Shown here one piece after another: positions 37,925 through 50,900 of a stretch of DNA of 64,000 nt. This DNA comes from Mycogone perniciosa (lineage: Eukaryota; Ascomycota; Sordariomycetes; Hypocreales; Hypocreaceae). Numbering within the stretch: position 1 is the first letter of the stretch; every line of letters begins with the position of its first letter. The notes under the pieces are model-generated. The model was not told the origin of the DNA, did no database searches, and worked only from the letters and a program-made list of their open reading frames with translations. The stretch is from positions 1 to 64,000 of the forward strand of contig JAOALB010000189.1 of assembly GCA_025331125.1 (NCBI GenBank). Direction: 5' to 3'. The translations under genes were made by a program, and so were the position numbers.

Positions 37925-40900
37925 AGGGAACTTTTAAAGAAATTAAATTTAAGGATTGCAGCTATAGTAGTTTAAGGTTAAAGGAGAATTTATTATATAA
38001 TTATAATATATATTATTCTTTCTATGATAAAATATTATAGTCTTTCATTTAAGTATAAAAAGAAAACAATAAATTTCTATACCTTTCAAAATTAAAAAAA
38101 CCTTTTCTTTAACTTACAAATTATTATTATTTTAATAAACTTAAAGGTAAATAAATAGTATTGAACTTTAACGTAAGTTTTATATAAAATATAAACATAC
38201 GTTTCTATTATTAATTAATTAAGTTATAAAAGACTTATTATAAGATTATTAATATTTAAAGATATACTTTTTAAATATATTATAACTTCTATTATTTTAT
38301 TTAATAAAGTTATTAAAAGGATTAATTTATTATTATTAGTTCACTAAAGCCTCTATATTTTTAATATTATTTAATATTATATACTTTTAAGTATATTATT
38401 ATAAAAAGCTATAGGCTTTTTCTTTAAGATATAAAAGTTTGGTTTTTTATTTACAGTAATAGTAATTAAAAAGTTAATAATCGTTTAAGTTAATAAACTA
38501 TTTAAAAGAATATCTTTATTTCTTTAACTATACTTATTATATTATATTAATATACCCTTTTAATACTTTTTACTGTTTTTTTATATAGTTTTCAATATTA
38601 TAAAAACAACTATTTTATAGTAAAGCTATACCCTTTTTATAGTTAAAAAGGCTTAATAGCTTTTTTTAATTTTTAATACTTTATTTTAACTTAAAAGGGA
38701 AATAGTTTAATAATTAATCTTTTTTTTTGATTAATTTATTAAAAAGTAATAGTAATACTTAAACTATTTAATTTATAAATACTAGTAATAATAGGAAATA
38801 AAGGAAAGGTCAAATCCCTTTTTATATTAAACTTAAAAAGTGCTTTTGATTATTATCCCTTTTAGCCTTTCGCCTTTTTAAAGGTATTAAGCTATATATT
38901 AAAGGTAGGATTATAATATTTAATATAATATAATTAAAGCTAAGAAATAAATAATTTTTTAATATAGCTTTTATTAATAAAATATTTAAAAAAGCTGAAT
39001 TAATTATATTATTATATATAGAAATTAAAGAGTTTAAAAGGTTAAAGAGAAAAACACTAATTGTAACAGTTTATTTAACTATTAATATATTTTTATTTTA
39101 ATTCTTTATTGCCTATTATATAAAGTATATAATCTTAAAGTGCTTTATTATTATATAGTTTTTAATAATTTATTATATATATATAAACTTGTAAAGGCAT
39201 TAAATATATTATATTTTTTAGAAAGGTTAATAATTATAATTTTATTTGCTTCAATTTATAAAAGGTCTTATATAATTTAAATAAATAGCTATTTAATTTA
39301 AATCTTTACTTTTTTATTTATATATGTAAAGACTTATAAATAAACACTATAATTTACTTAAATTATTCTTAAAAATAAACTATAAAATCTTTTATATATT
39401 ATTATATAATATTACTTTTTTTAATACTATTTATATATTACCCTTTATTAAACTATATATCCTGTAAAAGTAAAGCTTTATGCTTTATATATAAATAAAA
39501 AGGCTATTTTCTATATTAGTTTTACTATATTATAAAAGCTAAAAAGAAAACCTTTATTAATTAAGTTAAAGGAAAAAGTACTAAAACTATTTTGTTTATT
39601 AGTTTCAATACAATTACTTTAAAAATTAAATATTAATTAAATTTTAACTAGTTTATATTTTCACTTTTGATTTAATAGCTTTAACGGAATTTACCTTTAT
39701 ATTATTCAAAAAGCTTAAAACCGTCTTTCAATAACTTTAAACTCTATATATATACTTTTATTAAACGGCATTAACCTTTATTGCGCTTAAATGAATATTA
39801 AATTTATTGTCTGTATTAAAAAGCTTTTACCTAATATCTTAATTAATTAAAGTTATTTACAATTTAGTTTCTATTAGTAATAGTTTGAAAATAGTATTAA
39901 GTCTTTATTTAGTAATCCTTATAATTAATAAATAAATATAAATATATTATATTTCTATATAGAAACTTATATCTTTTAATTTAAATTACAAGGATTATAA
40001 TTTAATATATATTTATTATTATTGTTATAATATATATTTAAGTAAAATATAATATATTAAAAGGGACCTTAATATATAGTTTATAAATAGACAGGTTTTA
40101 AGGGATATTTAATTACAGTCTAATTATAATATTACTATAATTAAAGTAGTTAATAATACTTTCAATAATTTAAATAATAATAGTATATATTTTACCTTTT
40201 AAGAATTAAACTATAATATTATTACATATTATATAAAGTTTATACAGGATTATTATTTAATTTTTAAAACAGGCTTAGCTATTAGCTTTAATACTTTTTA
40301 AGGGTTTAAAAGTATTAATATTAATATTTAGTTATATGAAAAGCATTGAAAATAAATTTAAAGGATTAAATATTAAAAACCTAAAATTAATATTAATATT
40401 AAACTTTAAATAAAAGTATATTTCAATATACTAGCCTTGCTTTAATAAGAGACTAGGTTTAATAGTAATAGTATTAGTATAAAGGTTTATTTCTGCTTTA
40501 AGAAAAGTTATATTGTTTACCTTTCATTAGATTTTCCTAAATATATACTGCTTTAAAATATAAAGGTTATCATTTATAGGTTTTAAGGTTAATATAATTA
40601 AGTATTTAATGTTATAAATGGTTTAATAGTATTATAAATATAAACGTTAATATAAGTTATTAAGATATAGTATTATAAAACGGAAGTAAAAGAATAATTT
40701 TTAAGAAAGAAAATATTTATATAAATACAGGGTATTTGAGAATTCTTTATAAACCTAATTAAAATAGTAGCGTTAAAAGAGTCCTTAAAAAGGGACAATT
40801 AGAATAAGTTCATTAAAGAGTTATTTAATTATACCTTTTTTAATGCCTTTATAATTAAAAAGAAATAAAAGTATATTTAGATAATAAGTAAAATAAATAA

Positions 40901-42428
40901 AAACCTTAATAAAAAACGATTATTATTAGTAAATAACAATTAAATTAAAAAGGGTTAATTGCTTTTAAAGTTAATATTTATAATTATAAAGGCTATATTT
41001 ATAAAAGTTTAATCTGTTAAAGAAAGTAAAATTCAAGGTATTAAAAATAAAGAAAAAGCTATTAAAATAAAAGTAGACTAAATTAATAATTTACTTAAGA
41101 ATTATAAATAATATAATAAAAGTTAAAACTAATAGTATGTTAAATATTATTTTAAAGTTTATAAAAATATTAAAGGTAAATTTAATAGTAAAGTTATAAA
41201 GGATTACTAAAATATAAGTGTATTAAAAAAATACCTTAACTGCCTTTAAGTTTATTTTATAGTAAATAACCTTTATCTTTATAGATAAATACCTTTTTAA
41301 AAAGGATTTATTAAAAAGCTAAAATATAAGAACTATATAGTTAATATTTATAATATAAATTATATAACTACTATAAGATTAATATTGTAATATTTTAATT
41401 ATAGAAAATATAGAAATACAAAAGTAAAAAAGTTAAAAGGTATTTAATTTAAAATCTTTAAATATATTATTACTATTAAAAGTATACTTTTATAAGTAAA
41501 AGTAATTAAATATAATTATTTATTATAAAGTATATTATGAATAAGGATTACTACCTTTCATTAATATAATTTAAATAAAGGGATTATTTCACCATTTATA
41601 GACCTTATTATAAATAGAGATTTAATTAAAGTAATTTAATAATATATTTATAAAAGTATTAATAGACTTTTAATGTAGAGGAAATATTATTTATTTAATT
41701 TATATACTTATTGTTTAATTATATACTAAAGGGATAAGGGTTTATGTATAAAATATAAACTGAAAGATATATAAATTATTACTTGAACTGTAACAGCTAT
41801 TTATTTAAGCTATAATATAAAAGTATTATATAATTTAAAGTTTAAATAAATATTAAGTTTATATTTATATATAAACTTAATAAAGTAAAAATAAGTTTAA
41901 GAAATCTTTTATTTAATTTTAAAAAACAGGTTTTATAGTATTTATATATATGGATTAAAAAGGATTGAATTTAATTAAGATGAATAAATAATTTAAATAA
42001 TGAAATAAAAGGAATAAAGAAAATGAAAAAAGAGTTTAGAAATATAAAGGAATGAAGTAGAAAGTCTTAAAAGAAATATAGAAATATAAATTAGTTAATA
42101 CTAATATTATATATAAAGGAAAAGTATAAAGATTCATTTGGTACATAATATATTCTTTAAAAGGTTTATTTTTATTAAAGGGTTTTATTAAAAAAAGAAA
42201 ATTAAAAATAACTTAAGGTTTAATACTCTTTTTATTAATTATATTACTTTAAAGTTTCTAGTAATTAAAACTATATTATAATCAATAATAAATAAATTAA
42301 CTATAACTTTAGGAATTATAAATAGAAGACTAAGAATATAAGAAACTATAGCTTAAATATAAAGTTTAAAATATAAAGAGATAATATTTTTATAAATGTT
42401 TATAAAATATAAAAGGATAAAACTTTAA
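37925..42428. mobile_element. AT-rich RIP-degraded block, probably decayed retroelements
   Basis: The plus strand is T-rich up to about 40.0 kb and A-rich from about 40.1 kb to 42.4 kb, suggesting two elements in opposite orientation. I found no LTR pair. Around 40490-40550 a plus-strand frame reads CFKKSYIVYLSLDFPK, loosely like a mutated gag zinc knuckle, but key Cys and His positions are not clear. Confidence 0.4.
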
Positions 42429-42650
42429 AATTCCGGTTTCACACCAAAGGACCAGATACTTGTATGCATGCATTAATATTATTGAAGTTTAGATTAATAC
42501 GTGAAAGCCTGAACTACTAGCTCTCTACTGCTTCCGAGCCTCGCACGAGGTAGAGAAGCATTTTCTCCTAAAATAATAATAATAATATACGATTAACGTC
42601 CAATAGCAACAAAGCCACCAATCCGAGTAAGGCAAAATAATATACTGCGC
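42429..42650. other. GC-normal island of about 220 bp inside the AT-rich block
   Basis: Sequence from about 42431 (TTCCGGTTTCACACC) to about 42650 (ATACTGCGCT) is not RIP-mutated. It contains a hairpin at 42529-42559 (GCTTC...GAAGC around CCTCG-CA-CGAGG) and a short (AAT)n run. I see no gene, tRNA or transposon end. It could be original unique DNA between insertions. Confidence 0.6.
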
Positions 42651-43629
42651 TAAATTTAATTAAAGTACTATAAATAAATATATAAGCTGCCTTATATAAT
42701 ATTTTATTGCTTTGGAAGGTATAGTCCTTTAACTCCTTTCCTATTAATAAATTAAATAATTAATATTTACTTTAATAAAGGGTTAGTATTTATTAATATA
42801 TAAGTAATTTAAGATTAAATTATAAATAAATCCTTTAAAGGAATAAAGAATAAAGTTAATATTATAATTAATTAAACCTTAAAATAATATAAATATATTT
42901 TCATAAAAGATATTAAAGGCATTTATTATTTTAAAAAGAGTATAGTAAAACTTTTATAAATAAAGAGATAATTTATAAATTAAAAAGACTAGTTTTTATT
43001 ATTATACTTTATTAGTCTTTTTATAATAGAAGAATAGAATTATATATTTTCTTTTTACTAAAATTATAAATCCTTACTATACCTAGATAATAAAAACATT
43101 AATAAAATTATATAAAGTTTTATAGTAATATTTAATAATTTATAAATAATAAGATTTCTTTTATAAAGCTATAAATTCTTTAAAGTGTTTTAAATTTACT
43201 ATAGACTTAAATAAAGAAGATATATTAAATATATTTTAATATTAAATTTTAAAGTTTATTTTAATTTTACGTTAATCTTTTATTAAAAGAGAATAGAGAT
43301 AAAAGTTAAGTTAAGTAATTTTAATTTAAGTTTAATATTTATAATTAAAGTATTTAAGTTTAAAAATACTTAAGGCTTTAATAGAAAAGATAAAGAATAT
43401 ATATAGTAAACGAACTATATAAATAAAATATAAAGCCTATACTTTTATATATATCAAATAAGTTATTTTTTATAAACTATATTAAAGATAAATATTAAAA
43501 TTATATCTTAAAGTATATTGAAAAAAAGAATCTGCTTTATATTTATATATATTACGTTTATAAATATAGGGAAAACATAATATAATACTTTAATATATTT
43601 ATTTAAATGAAATAATAAAGAAGATATTT
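42651..43629. other. AT-rich, RIP-degraded DNA, nothing identified
   Basis: It has no open frame. It lies between the unmutated island and a family C LTR and is presumably decayed repeat. Confidence 0.5.
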
Positions 43630-44024
43630 TATTAGGGGTAACTAATATACCTAATACACTTGCACTCCTTTTTACTAGCTTACTTAAGAAAAGTTAATTA
43701 TTTATTTAAGCAATTACTAGATTAGGAAAGCGTAAGACTATAAAGATAAAACAGATAGACTTAGTTTAATAAAAACTAACCTGTATTCTCCTTTAATATA
43801 TTACTTTACCTGTAATTTTATGGCCACTAAGGCGTAAAGAGGTAACTGTTAGTTGCTTTCGGCTGCAGACATTATGATCAAATGATTCGCAGTATCTTTT
43901 AGTCCCTATATTACCTAACTACAGCTTTATGGTTCTATTAAGAGCGCGGTTCCCGCGCTCTATTTAGCTTATTGTTGGTGTGTGTGTGTGTATGTGTTTA
44001 GAGTGCCAATTCCCCCTTAATAAA
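43630..44024. repeat. LTR copy (family C), the better preserved one
   Basis: About 395 bp align with 7311-7700. The right half is hardly mutated (GGCTGCAGACATTATGATC, AGAGCGCGGTTCCCGCGCTC, a TG run at 43979-43991, then GTGCCAATTCCCCCTTA). In reverse it would start TGTTAAGGGGGAATTGGCAC. No convincing target duplication is seen, so it may be one end of an element rather than a solo LTR. Confidence 0.6.
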
Positions 44025-45007
44025 ATATAAGTATAATTGAAAGTTAAGTATACTTTTAAATGTAAATAAATATAAAAGAAGTTATTTTTAAGTTTACCTT
44101 TTATATATATATAAGTTAAGTAGTACTTGAAAGTATCTACATTAAAAGGTTATAAGTAAGTTAATCAAAATATTTAAACCTATATTCCTTTTAATTTATT
44201 TATAGCTTAAAGTATGAAAGTTATAATATATAGTTTTAATAAAGGTTGTAAATATAACTTTTATATAATATTATTTATAAATAAATTAAAGTAATTATTT
44301 TATAATATAATATCCTTTTAATAAAGCTATTTATAAAATTATAATGATATTAAGTAAACTAAATAATAAAGATAAAGAAAGTTATTCAAGATTTAAGGAT
44401 TTTTAAGATATATTTTCATAATAGAATATACCTTTATATATAATATAAAAAGAAAATATTTTGAAATGTAAAGATTATATAAAGTGTTGAAAATAGTTTA
44501 ATAAATATCTTAAATATATTTTAAGATATTTATAAAAGGCATTTTAATCTTTAAATATTAAAGGCGATTTTGATATAATTGATTTTTATTAATAAGTTTA
44601 ATATACAAATTAATAAAAGGAAATAAACTATTATTATTAAAGGCAAATTGATATGTAAAGGGTTTATTTACTTTTATAATAAAAAGATATATTGTAAAAG
44701 AAAGGTTAATTAATAGCCTTTTAAAAAATAAAATAGTAATTAATGTTTATTAAAGTATAAAACTTAAAAAGAGATAGTTTATAAAATATTTATTAAAGAT
44801 TAAGTTTCAAGAAGTAATATATAAAAGAATAAACTGTTTTAATATAAAAGGAATTTAATAAAAAGGATTATCTTTAAAATAAATATAAAGTTATTATTTA
44901 TATATTAAACCTTTTTTTATAAATTAAATAAAAATGAAAATATAAAATGCTATAAAGTTTAATATATAGTGAAAGAGATTTATAAAAGTATTTTATAATA
45001 AAAAGTA
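44025..45007. other. AT-rich, RIP-degraded DNA, nothing identified
   Basis: It has no open frame and no LTR match. If the minus-strand Copia LTR that follows is a 5' LTR, this would be the start of its interior, but I could not confirm that. Confidence 0.45.
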
Positions 45008-45197
45008 TATAATAAAGTATAGTATAGTGATATAAAGTATTAAAAGATAAATAGTAAAGCTTGATGTTATTAAAGAATATACTATAATAGCTTTACTATA
45101 TATATATATAGTTAATATAAAGGAAAAGGTAAAATATATATATAGTAAGCGTTTATATAGTTTAACATATTGCTTATATAATATATATATTAGTTTA

Positions 45198-45295
45198 GGG
45201 AGCCTATAGGTGCGCGGGATCCTGCGCAATTAAAAAATACAGGATCCCACGCAAATTATATTAGTACAGCCAACTAGAGTGGGCCCCAGCAAATT
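45198..45295 (+). repeat. Left terminal inverted repeat of the MULE-type element
   Basis: It starts GGGAGCCTATAGG, contains GGATCC twice and ends near AGTGGGCCCCAGCAAATT. It is GC-normal compared with its surroundings. Confidence 0.88.
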
Positions 45296-45850
45296 AAATA
45301 CCAGATAGCTAAACTAAGATAGTTTTATAATTATCTAAATACAGGAAGTAACCCCTTAATATATATTATACCGGTATATATTAAAGCGTAGTTTTTTTAA
45401 AGCTTTATAAAGGTTTACTATTTGAATTTCAGAAAATTTAAAAGCTAGCTATTTCATTAAATATAAATACTACTACTCTTTACTATCCTTCTTTAATCTT
45501 GTTTTAGATATATATTATACCTTATCTACTGCCTTTAACTAGATTATCTGTAAACTACTATATAATAAAGGCTTTAATGCAGCTATCTTTATTATTTAAC
45601 TACTTAAAATATACTATTATCTTTTCTTTAATGTAGTCTCTTTTTAGCTGAAAGGTTTTATAATATTAACCTATTTACTTATAATCTAAGCATTAGTTAT
45701 AGTTATTTTTACTATAATTAACTAGCAGTTTTATAGCTTTGCGATAAAGCTAACTAATTTTAATGCTATTAGTAGGCTGCTTTTTATATTAAGCGGCTTT
45801 TATTATAAAATACTATTAATATATAGCTTTAAGGGCATTAAACTTTAACT

Positions 45851-45971
45851 ACTATATTGGCTGTATTGGCTATACTGGCTATATTAAATTTACTATCTTT
45901 ACTAGTTATATTAGCTATATTAGCTATATTAGATTTACTATTTCTATTAGCTATATTAGCTGTATTAGCTT
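45851..45971. repeat. 9-bp minisatellite inside the MULE-type element
   Basis: About a dozen degenerate units of the form CTATATTGG/CTATATTAG run from 45851 to 45971, with an interruption near 45887-45905 and another near 45932-45945. The unit length is a multiple of three, and on the minus strand it would read Ser-Gln-Tyr before mutation, so it may be a remnant of a coding repeat. Confidence 0.7.
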
Positions 45972-47467
45972 TAAAATAAATAAAGCTAAAAGCTTGAATA
46001 TTATAAAGGGTATACCCGAAAAGCCTTAATATACCTAGTTTAATAATATTTAGTGTATATAAATGGCTTCATTTATCGTTTAACCTATTTAAATGCACTT
46101 AGCTTTTATTAAATGCTTAACTAAAGAATATTAAATCTTGCTAGTAATTTAATTAATTTAAGTCTTTAAGGCTTTAATAGGTGTAATAGCTCTTTAAGGC
46201 ATTATAGATACTAATATAAATAAAAGTATAATAAAAAAGAAATCTAGTTTTACTTTTATATACATTTTAGTTAATAAAGGTAAAGTAGATTAAATGATTG
46301 TATAAAAGCTTTAGTATAGGTAAATAAAGGAGGTAGATCTGTTTTTTATAAAAGCTTTTGCTGCTTTTTAACTTTCTGCAGTGCTTTATATAAAACCTAG
46401 CTATATATAGTAGAATATAGGTAATTTAAGAGTTTTATTAGTCTTTAGATTTACTGTTTAATTTAATTTAATTGCAGCTTTAATAGCTGGTTTAGTAATA
46501 TATACTTTATTGCTTTTTAAGCTTTAAAGAAATTTAATATAAATATCTTTAAATAAGACTTTAAAAGTATATAAATACCTTTAACTTAAAATGTAACTAT
46601 ATTACTAAATATATATATTAATTAACCTAAACTTTAATAAGCTTTTCTTTATATAGCTATAGCTAGGTTAATTTAATGTATATAACCTTTTTAATATAGT
46701 TTAGAAGATATTACTGTTTAAATTATAAAACTTACTTTATAAAGATTCTTTTAATAAATAAACTAATAATTGAATGCTAGAACTTATAGAATATATTTTA
46801 ATTTTTAGATTTAAATACTTTAATTGCTGCAATATTGCCTTTTAATAAAGTAATTAAATACTTTTTACTATAAAAAGTAGCAGGCAATATTAAATAATAG
46901 ATATTTTGCTATATTATTAAACTGCTATTATCCTGCTAGCGTATATAAGTCTAGATATCTCTTAAAGCAATATTAGCAGCTATTAGCTTTTTTAGGTTAG
47001 TATTTTCTTAAGCGGCTAGCTTGCAATAAGCTAGATAAATAGATAGATATAAGTTTAGTTTATAGTTATATATTAAGAAGCATTTATCTAGATAATATCA
47101 TATACTTTAAACTATATTATTAAAAGACTGTTTAATAGTAATAGAGAATTAGTAGCTAGTTATATAAGTTATAGTCTTTTAGCTGTATTTTTTAAATAAG
47201 CTAGGGGGTTAATAATATCGATTATAGGTATATATAATAGTCTATTTACTGCTTTTTTCTTTAATTAATTTGCCTGTTATAAATGCATAGTTAGAATTTA
47301 CTGCCTAGGTATTAATAGATTTAAATAGTATATTCTGCAAGCTATATTCCTGCTTTAAAGGGAGGCAATTATCATGAAATAATTAAACTATAGCTATATT
47401 AAGAATTAAAAATATACTTTGAGGTAATATAAATAAAATAATTATAATGCATTAGTTAAAGGTATAA

Positions 47468-47565
47468 AATTTGCTAGGGCCCACTCTAGTTAACTATACT
47501 GATATAATTTGCGCAGGATCCTATATTTTTTAAATGCGCAGGATCCCGCGCACCTATAGGCTCCC
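47468..47565 (-). repeat. Right terminal inverted repeat of the MULE-type element
   Basis: It is the reverse complement of the left repeat. It ends CACCTATAGGCTCCC and is followed directly by the second copy of the 9-bp duplication. Confidence 0.88.
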
Positions 47566-47659
47566 ATTAGCTTATATCTACTATATAAGCAAATAAAAGT
47601 ACCTTAGCGCTAATAAATACTAATAAGTAGTAGGTCCTTAGCTTACTTAACTTAATAAA

Positions 47660-47928
47660 TATTAGGTTAAGTAGGCTAAGGACCTACTGCTTATTAGCGC
47701 TAAGGAGCTTTTATTTACTTATATAGCAGATATAAGCCAATATATATACTATATAAGCGATATATGAAACTATATAGGCGCTTATAATATATATATTCTA
47801 CCTTTTCCTTTATATTAGCTATATATATATATATATATAGCGAGGCTATTATAGTATATTCTTTAATAAAATCAAGCTTTATTTTTATTCTCTCTATACT
47901 CTATATAGCTATACTGCGCTTTATTACC
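47660..47928 (+). repeat. Copia-family LTR in plus orientation
   Basis: It starts TATTAGGTTAAGTAGGCTAAGG and aligns with the solo LTR at 24299 up to CTGCGCTTTATTACC. It is about 269 bp, with a short internal deletion after CTTATTAGCGCT. It begins only two bases after the end of the minus-strand LTR, making a head-to-head inverted pair. No target duplication is clear. Confidence 0.78.
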
Positions 47929-50900
47929 ATTATTAATATAAATAAATATTTTATATAGTAAATTAAAAAGGGTGTTATATTATATAAGTAATACTTTCTA
48001 TAATATAAAATATAAAAGACTTTATAAATATTTTAATTCATTACTATTTATATTATATTTAGAAACATTTTATGATTAATATTTAACTTTTAAATAATAA
48101 TTTACTTACTTTTTAATTATAAAACAATAAATAGAATTTATTATAAAACTTAAAAGTAACATTTACGTTCAATTTATTAAAGTTCTTAATTAAAGTATTT
48201 TTTAAATATTAATTAATACAATAATATAAAAATAAAACATATATTTTTATGAAGTTATTATACATAATATTCTTTTATTTCAAACTTTATACTAAATATA
48301 AGCTTAATTATTTATATGATCTACATATCTTTAAATTCTAAAATATTTGAAAGTAATACTTAAACATTTACTTTATAGTAAAAGATTTATTATATAATTA
48401 TTATTCTTAAATTATACTTTTAAGAAACTTAAATTACTTTTCAATAAAGTATTATATTGTAATATAGCAATTATAATTTATATTAAATGAAAATATAAGT
48501 TATATCTTTTTACCTTAGTTTATAATATTATTAATTTACTTTTTATTTATTATTAAAGTTCCCTTTATTAACTAAAATTTACTTTATTTAATTTTAATAT
48601 TTAAATCTATATTAAAGTTATTGTTTAACTAATTATTTAAAAAGGTTAAAACTATTGTTTAGTTTTATAATTTAAAGTTTTTATTTTTTTTAAATTTATA
48701 TTTTACTCCTATAAACCTTATTATTATAGCCTCTACACCCTATTTAAAAGATTTATAAATATGTTTATATTAAATATTTAAACCAATTATAGGAACAGTA
48801 TATTTAACTATATTAATTTAAGAAAGAACTTTTATTTTATTAAGTTCAAATATACTTAATATTAATTATATATATATTCCTTTTATAATTATTAATATAA
48901 TATTAAATAAATTTAATATATTTGAGTTCTCTATTCTTTATAATTATATTTATTATAAAAAAGGTACTTTTTATAAATATAGTAAACTTATTATACTTTA
49001 ATTAATAAACTTTATTAATAATATTTTAAATTTACTTTAATTAATATTTATACTTTTTTAAAAACATAATTATAATTCAACTATATTATTTTTTCAAGAA
49101 AAAAGGTATTTTTAAGTAATATAATCTTTATTTAATTTATTTAATTTTCCCTCTTAACTTTAAAGACTTTATATATATATTCTAATAAAGGAAATAAAGA
49201 ATCAACTTTTTTTATTTTACTATTTGAAAGTTTTTATTAATATAAATTCAAAGCCTTCAATCTTTATTACTTTAATTAAAATATATTGAAAATAACTATT
49301 TATTTTTTTATTTCCTTATGAAGTAATAAAAGGTTATTATTTCTTAAAGTCTAATTTTAATATAAATCCCACTAAAATATTAAAGGTCTTTATTATTTAT
49401 ATAAAACTATTAATTAAAAGTTATTCTTTATATATTTACTATATTTAAATTCTATATTTATTTTATTTGTTAAATAACTTTAGAAAATTAAACAAAGCCT
49501 TTTATTTTCTTCTATAACATATTAATTTCTAAAAACACAATATACTTTTCATTTTTATTTTCTTTATATTATATATTTATATCATAATATATATATACCT
49601 TATAATTAATTATATTAATATAATAATAATAGTAATAAGTTACCTTTTTAAAGTGAAAGTTATTTTTATAATAATAGTCTTATTATATGGCTTTATATAT
49701 ATCTTTTCCTTTTTATCTATATTTTTATTAACTGTTCCAATTATATATATACTTAAATAGTAATCTAACTTCAAGTTTAAATAAAATACAGTAAATAAAA
49801 AGTTAAATTGCCTTTATTTTTATTTAATAAACCTTTTAATTGTAAATTATAATAACTAAAAAGTTCTTGAATTATATTATATATATATAAAAACAAAATA
49901 TATGAATAATGGATTAGACGTTGTATTTTAGGCTTATAAAGCTTAAATAATAAAGAAATATCCGACTTCTTTTATTTATTCAAAAGGTAAAGATAATAAT
50001 AAAGACTTAATTATTAAACCTATTTATTAAAGTAAATAAAGCCTTTTAAGTATTTAATCATAATTTTATAAACTTAAGTCTTTTATTTTAAAGATTAATA
50101 AAATCATTTAAATTTAATATTTAATATTTAATATTTAATATGATCTTTATATATTCTTAAAGGTTATATTTGTCTTTATAATTTCTTTATTTAATAAGGT
50201 ATTTATATTTATTATTATTTATATATATAGCTTTCATTTCTTTAAGCTTATATGTTTGTTTATATATAAAGGTTTAATAAATCTTATAATTAAATTATTT
50301 TGAAATTAATTTAAAATAATGCTTGAAATAATAAAATATTAAAGATTAAATAAATAGAAATATTACTTAATAATATAAATTCATATATAGCTTCTAAAAT
50401 CGTCTTTTTACTCAAATAAAATTTAGCTTTTGTAAAATTAAAATTATTATTCAAGTATATTATTTTAATATTTAACGTTTTCTTTATATATATAATAATA
50501 GAAATAAACTATATTCTTTTGAAACATTAATCCTTTAAATTTATAGCTATTTATATATATATATATATATATTCCTTTTTATAAAACAAAAGTATATTTA
50601 TATTTTATTATATAATAATTACTTTATATTATTAATATAATTTATACTTAATTATTATATAATCCTTTCTTTCTAATATTATATAATTTATACTTAATTA
50701 TTATATAATCCTTTCTTTCTAATATTATATAATTAATATTCATAAAACCCTTTAATTTCTATTATTAAGTTTAAAAAGCTTATATATTACCTTTATAGTT
50801 TTTAATAAATTATAAGCTATTATAAATACGTGTTACAAAACTCTAACCTTTTTTAATATTTATAATATAAATTAATTCTTTATTAAGTATATTTTTAATA

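Larger units (their letters stand above)
45198..47565. mobile_element. Mutator-like (MULE-type) DNA transposon, 2.37 kb, about 98-bp terminal inverted repeats, 9-bp duplication
   Basis: Left end GGGAGCCTATAGGTGCGCGG and right end CCGCGCACCTATAGGCTCCC are perfect reverse complements. The inverted similarity continues for about 98 bp (45198-45295 and 47468-47565) with about 9-10 differences, mostly transitions. The element is flanked by ATTAGTTTA (45189-45197) and ATTAGCTTA (47566-47574), a 9-bp duplication with one C/T change. Long inverted repeats plus a 9-bp duplication are the hallmarks of Mutator-like elements. The interior has no open transposase frame; it is AT-mutated but carries a 9-bp minisatellite (45851-45971). 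It may be a decayed autonomous or a non-autonomous member; I cannot tell which. Confidence 0.85.
45008..47657 (-). repeat. Copia-family LTR in minus orientation, split by a MULE-type insertion
   Basis: Two pieces, 45008-45197 and 47575-47657, are the reverse complement of the solo LTR at 24299. Together they make 273 bp, almost exactly one LTR (274 bp), once the element 45198-47565 and one copy of its 9-bp duplication are removed. This shows the order of events: LTR first, MULE-like element later. Confidence 0.85.

Noticed and set aside
44993..45229. 78-codon minus-strand frame
   Set aside because: It spans a Copia LTR piece and the terminal repeat of the MULE-type element, so it is an accident of the insertion.
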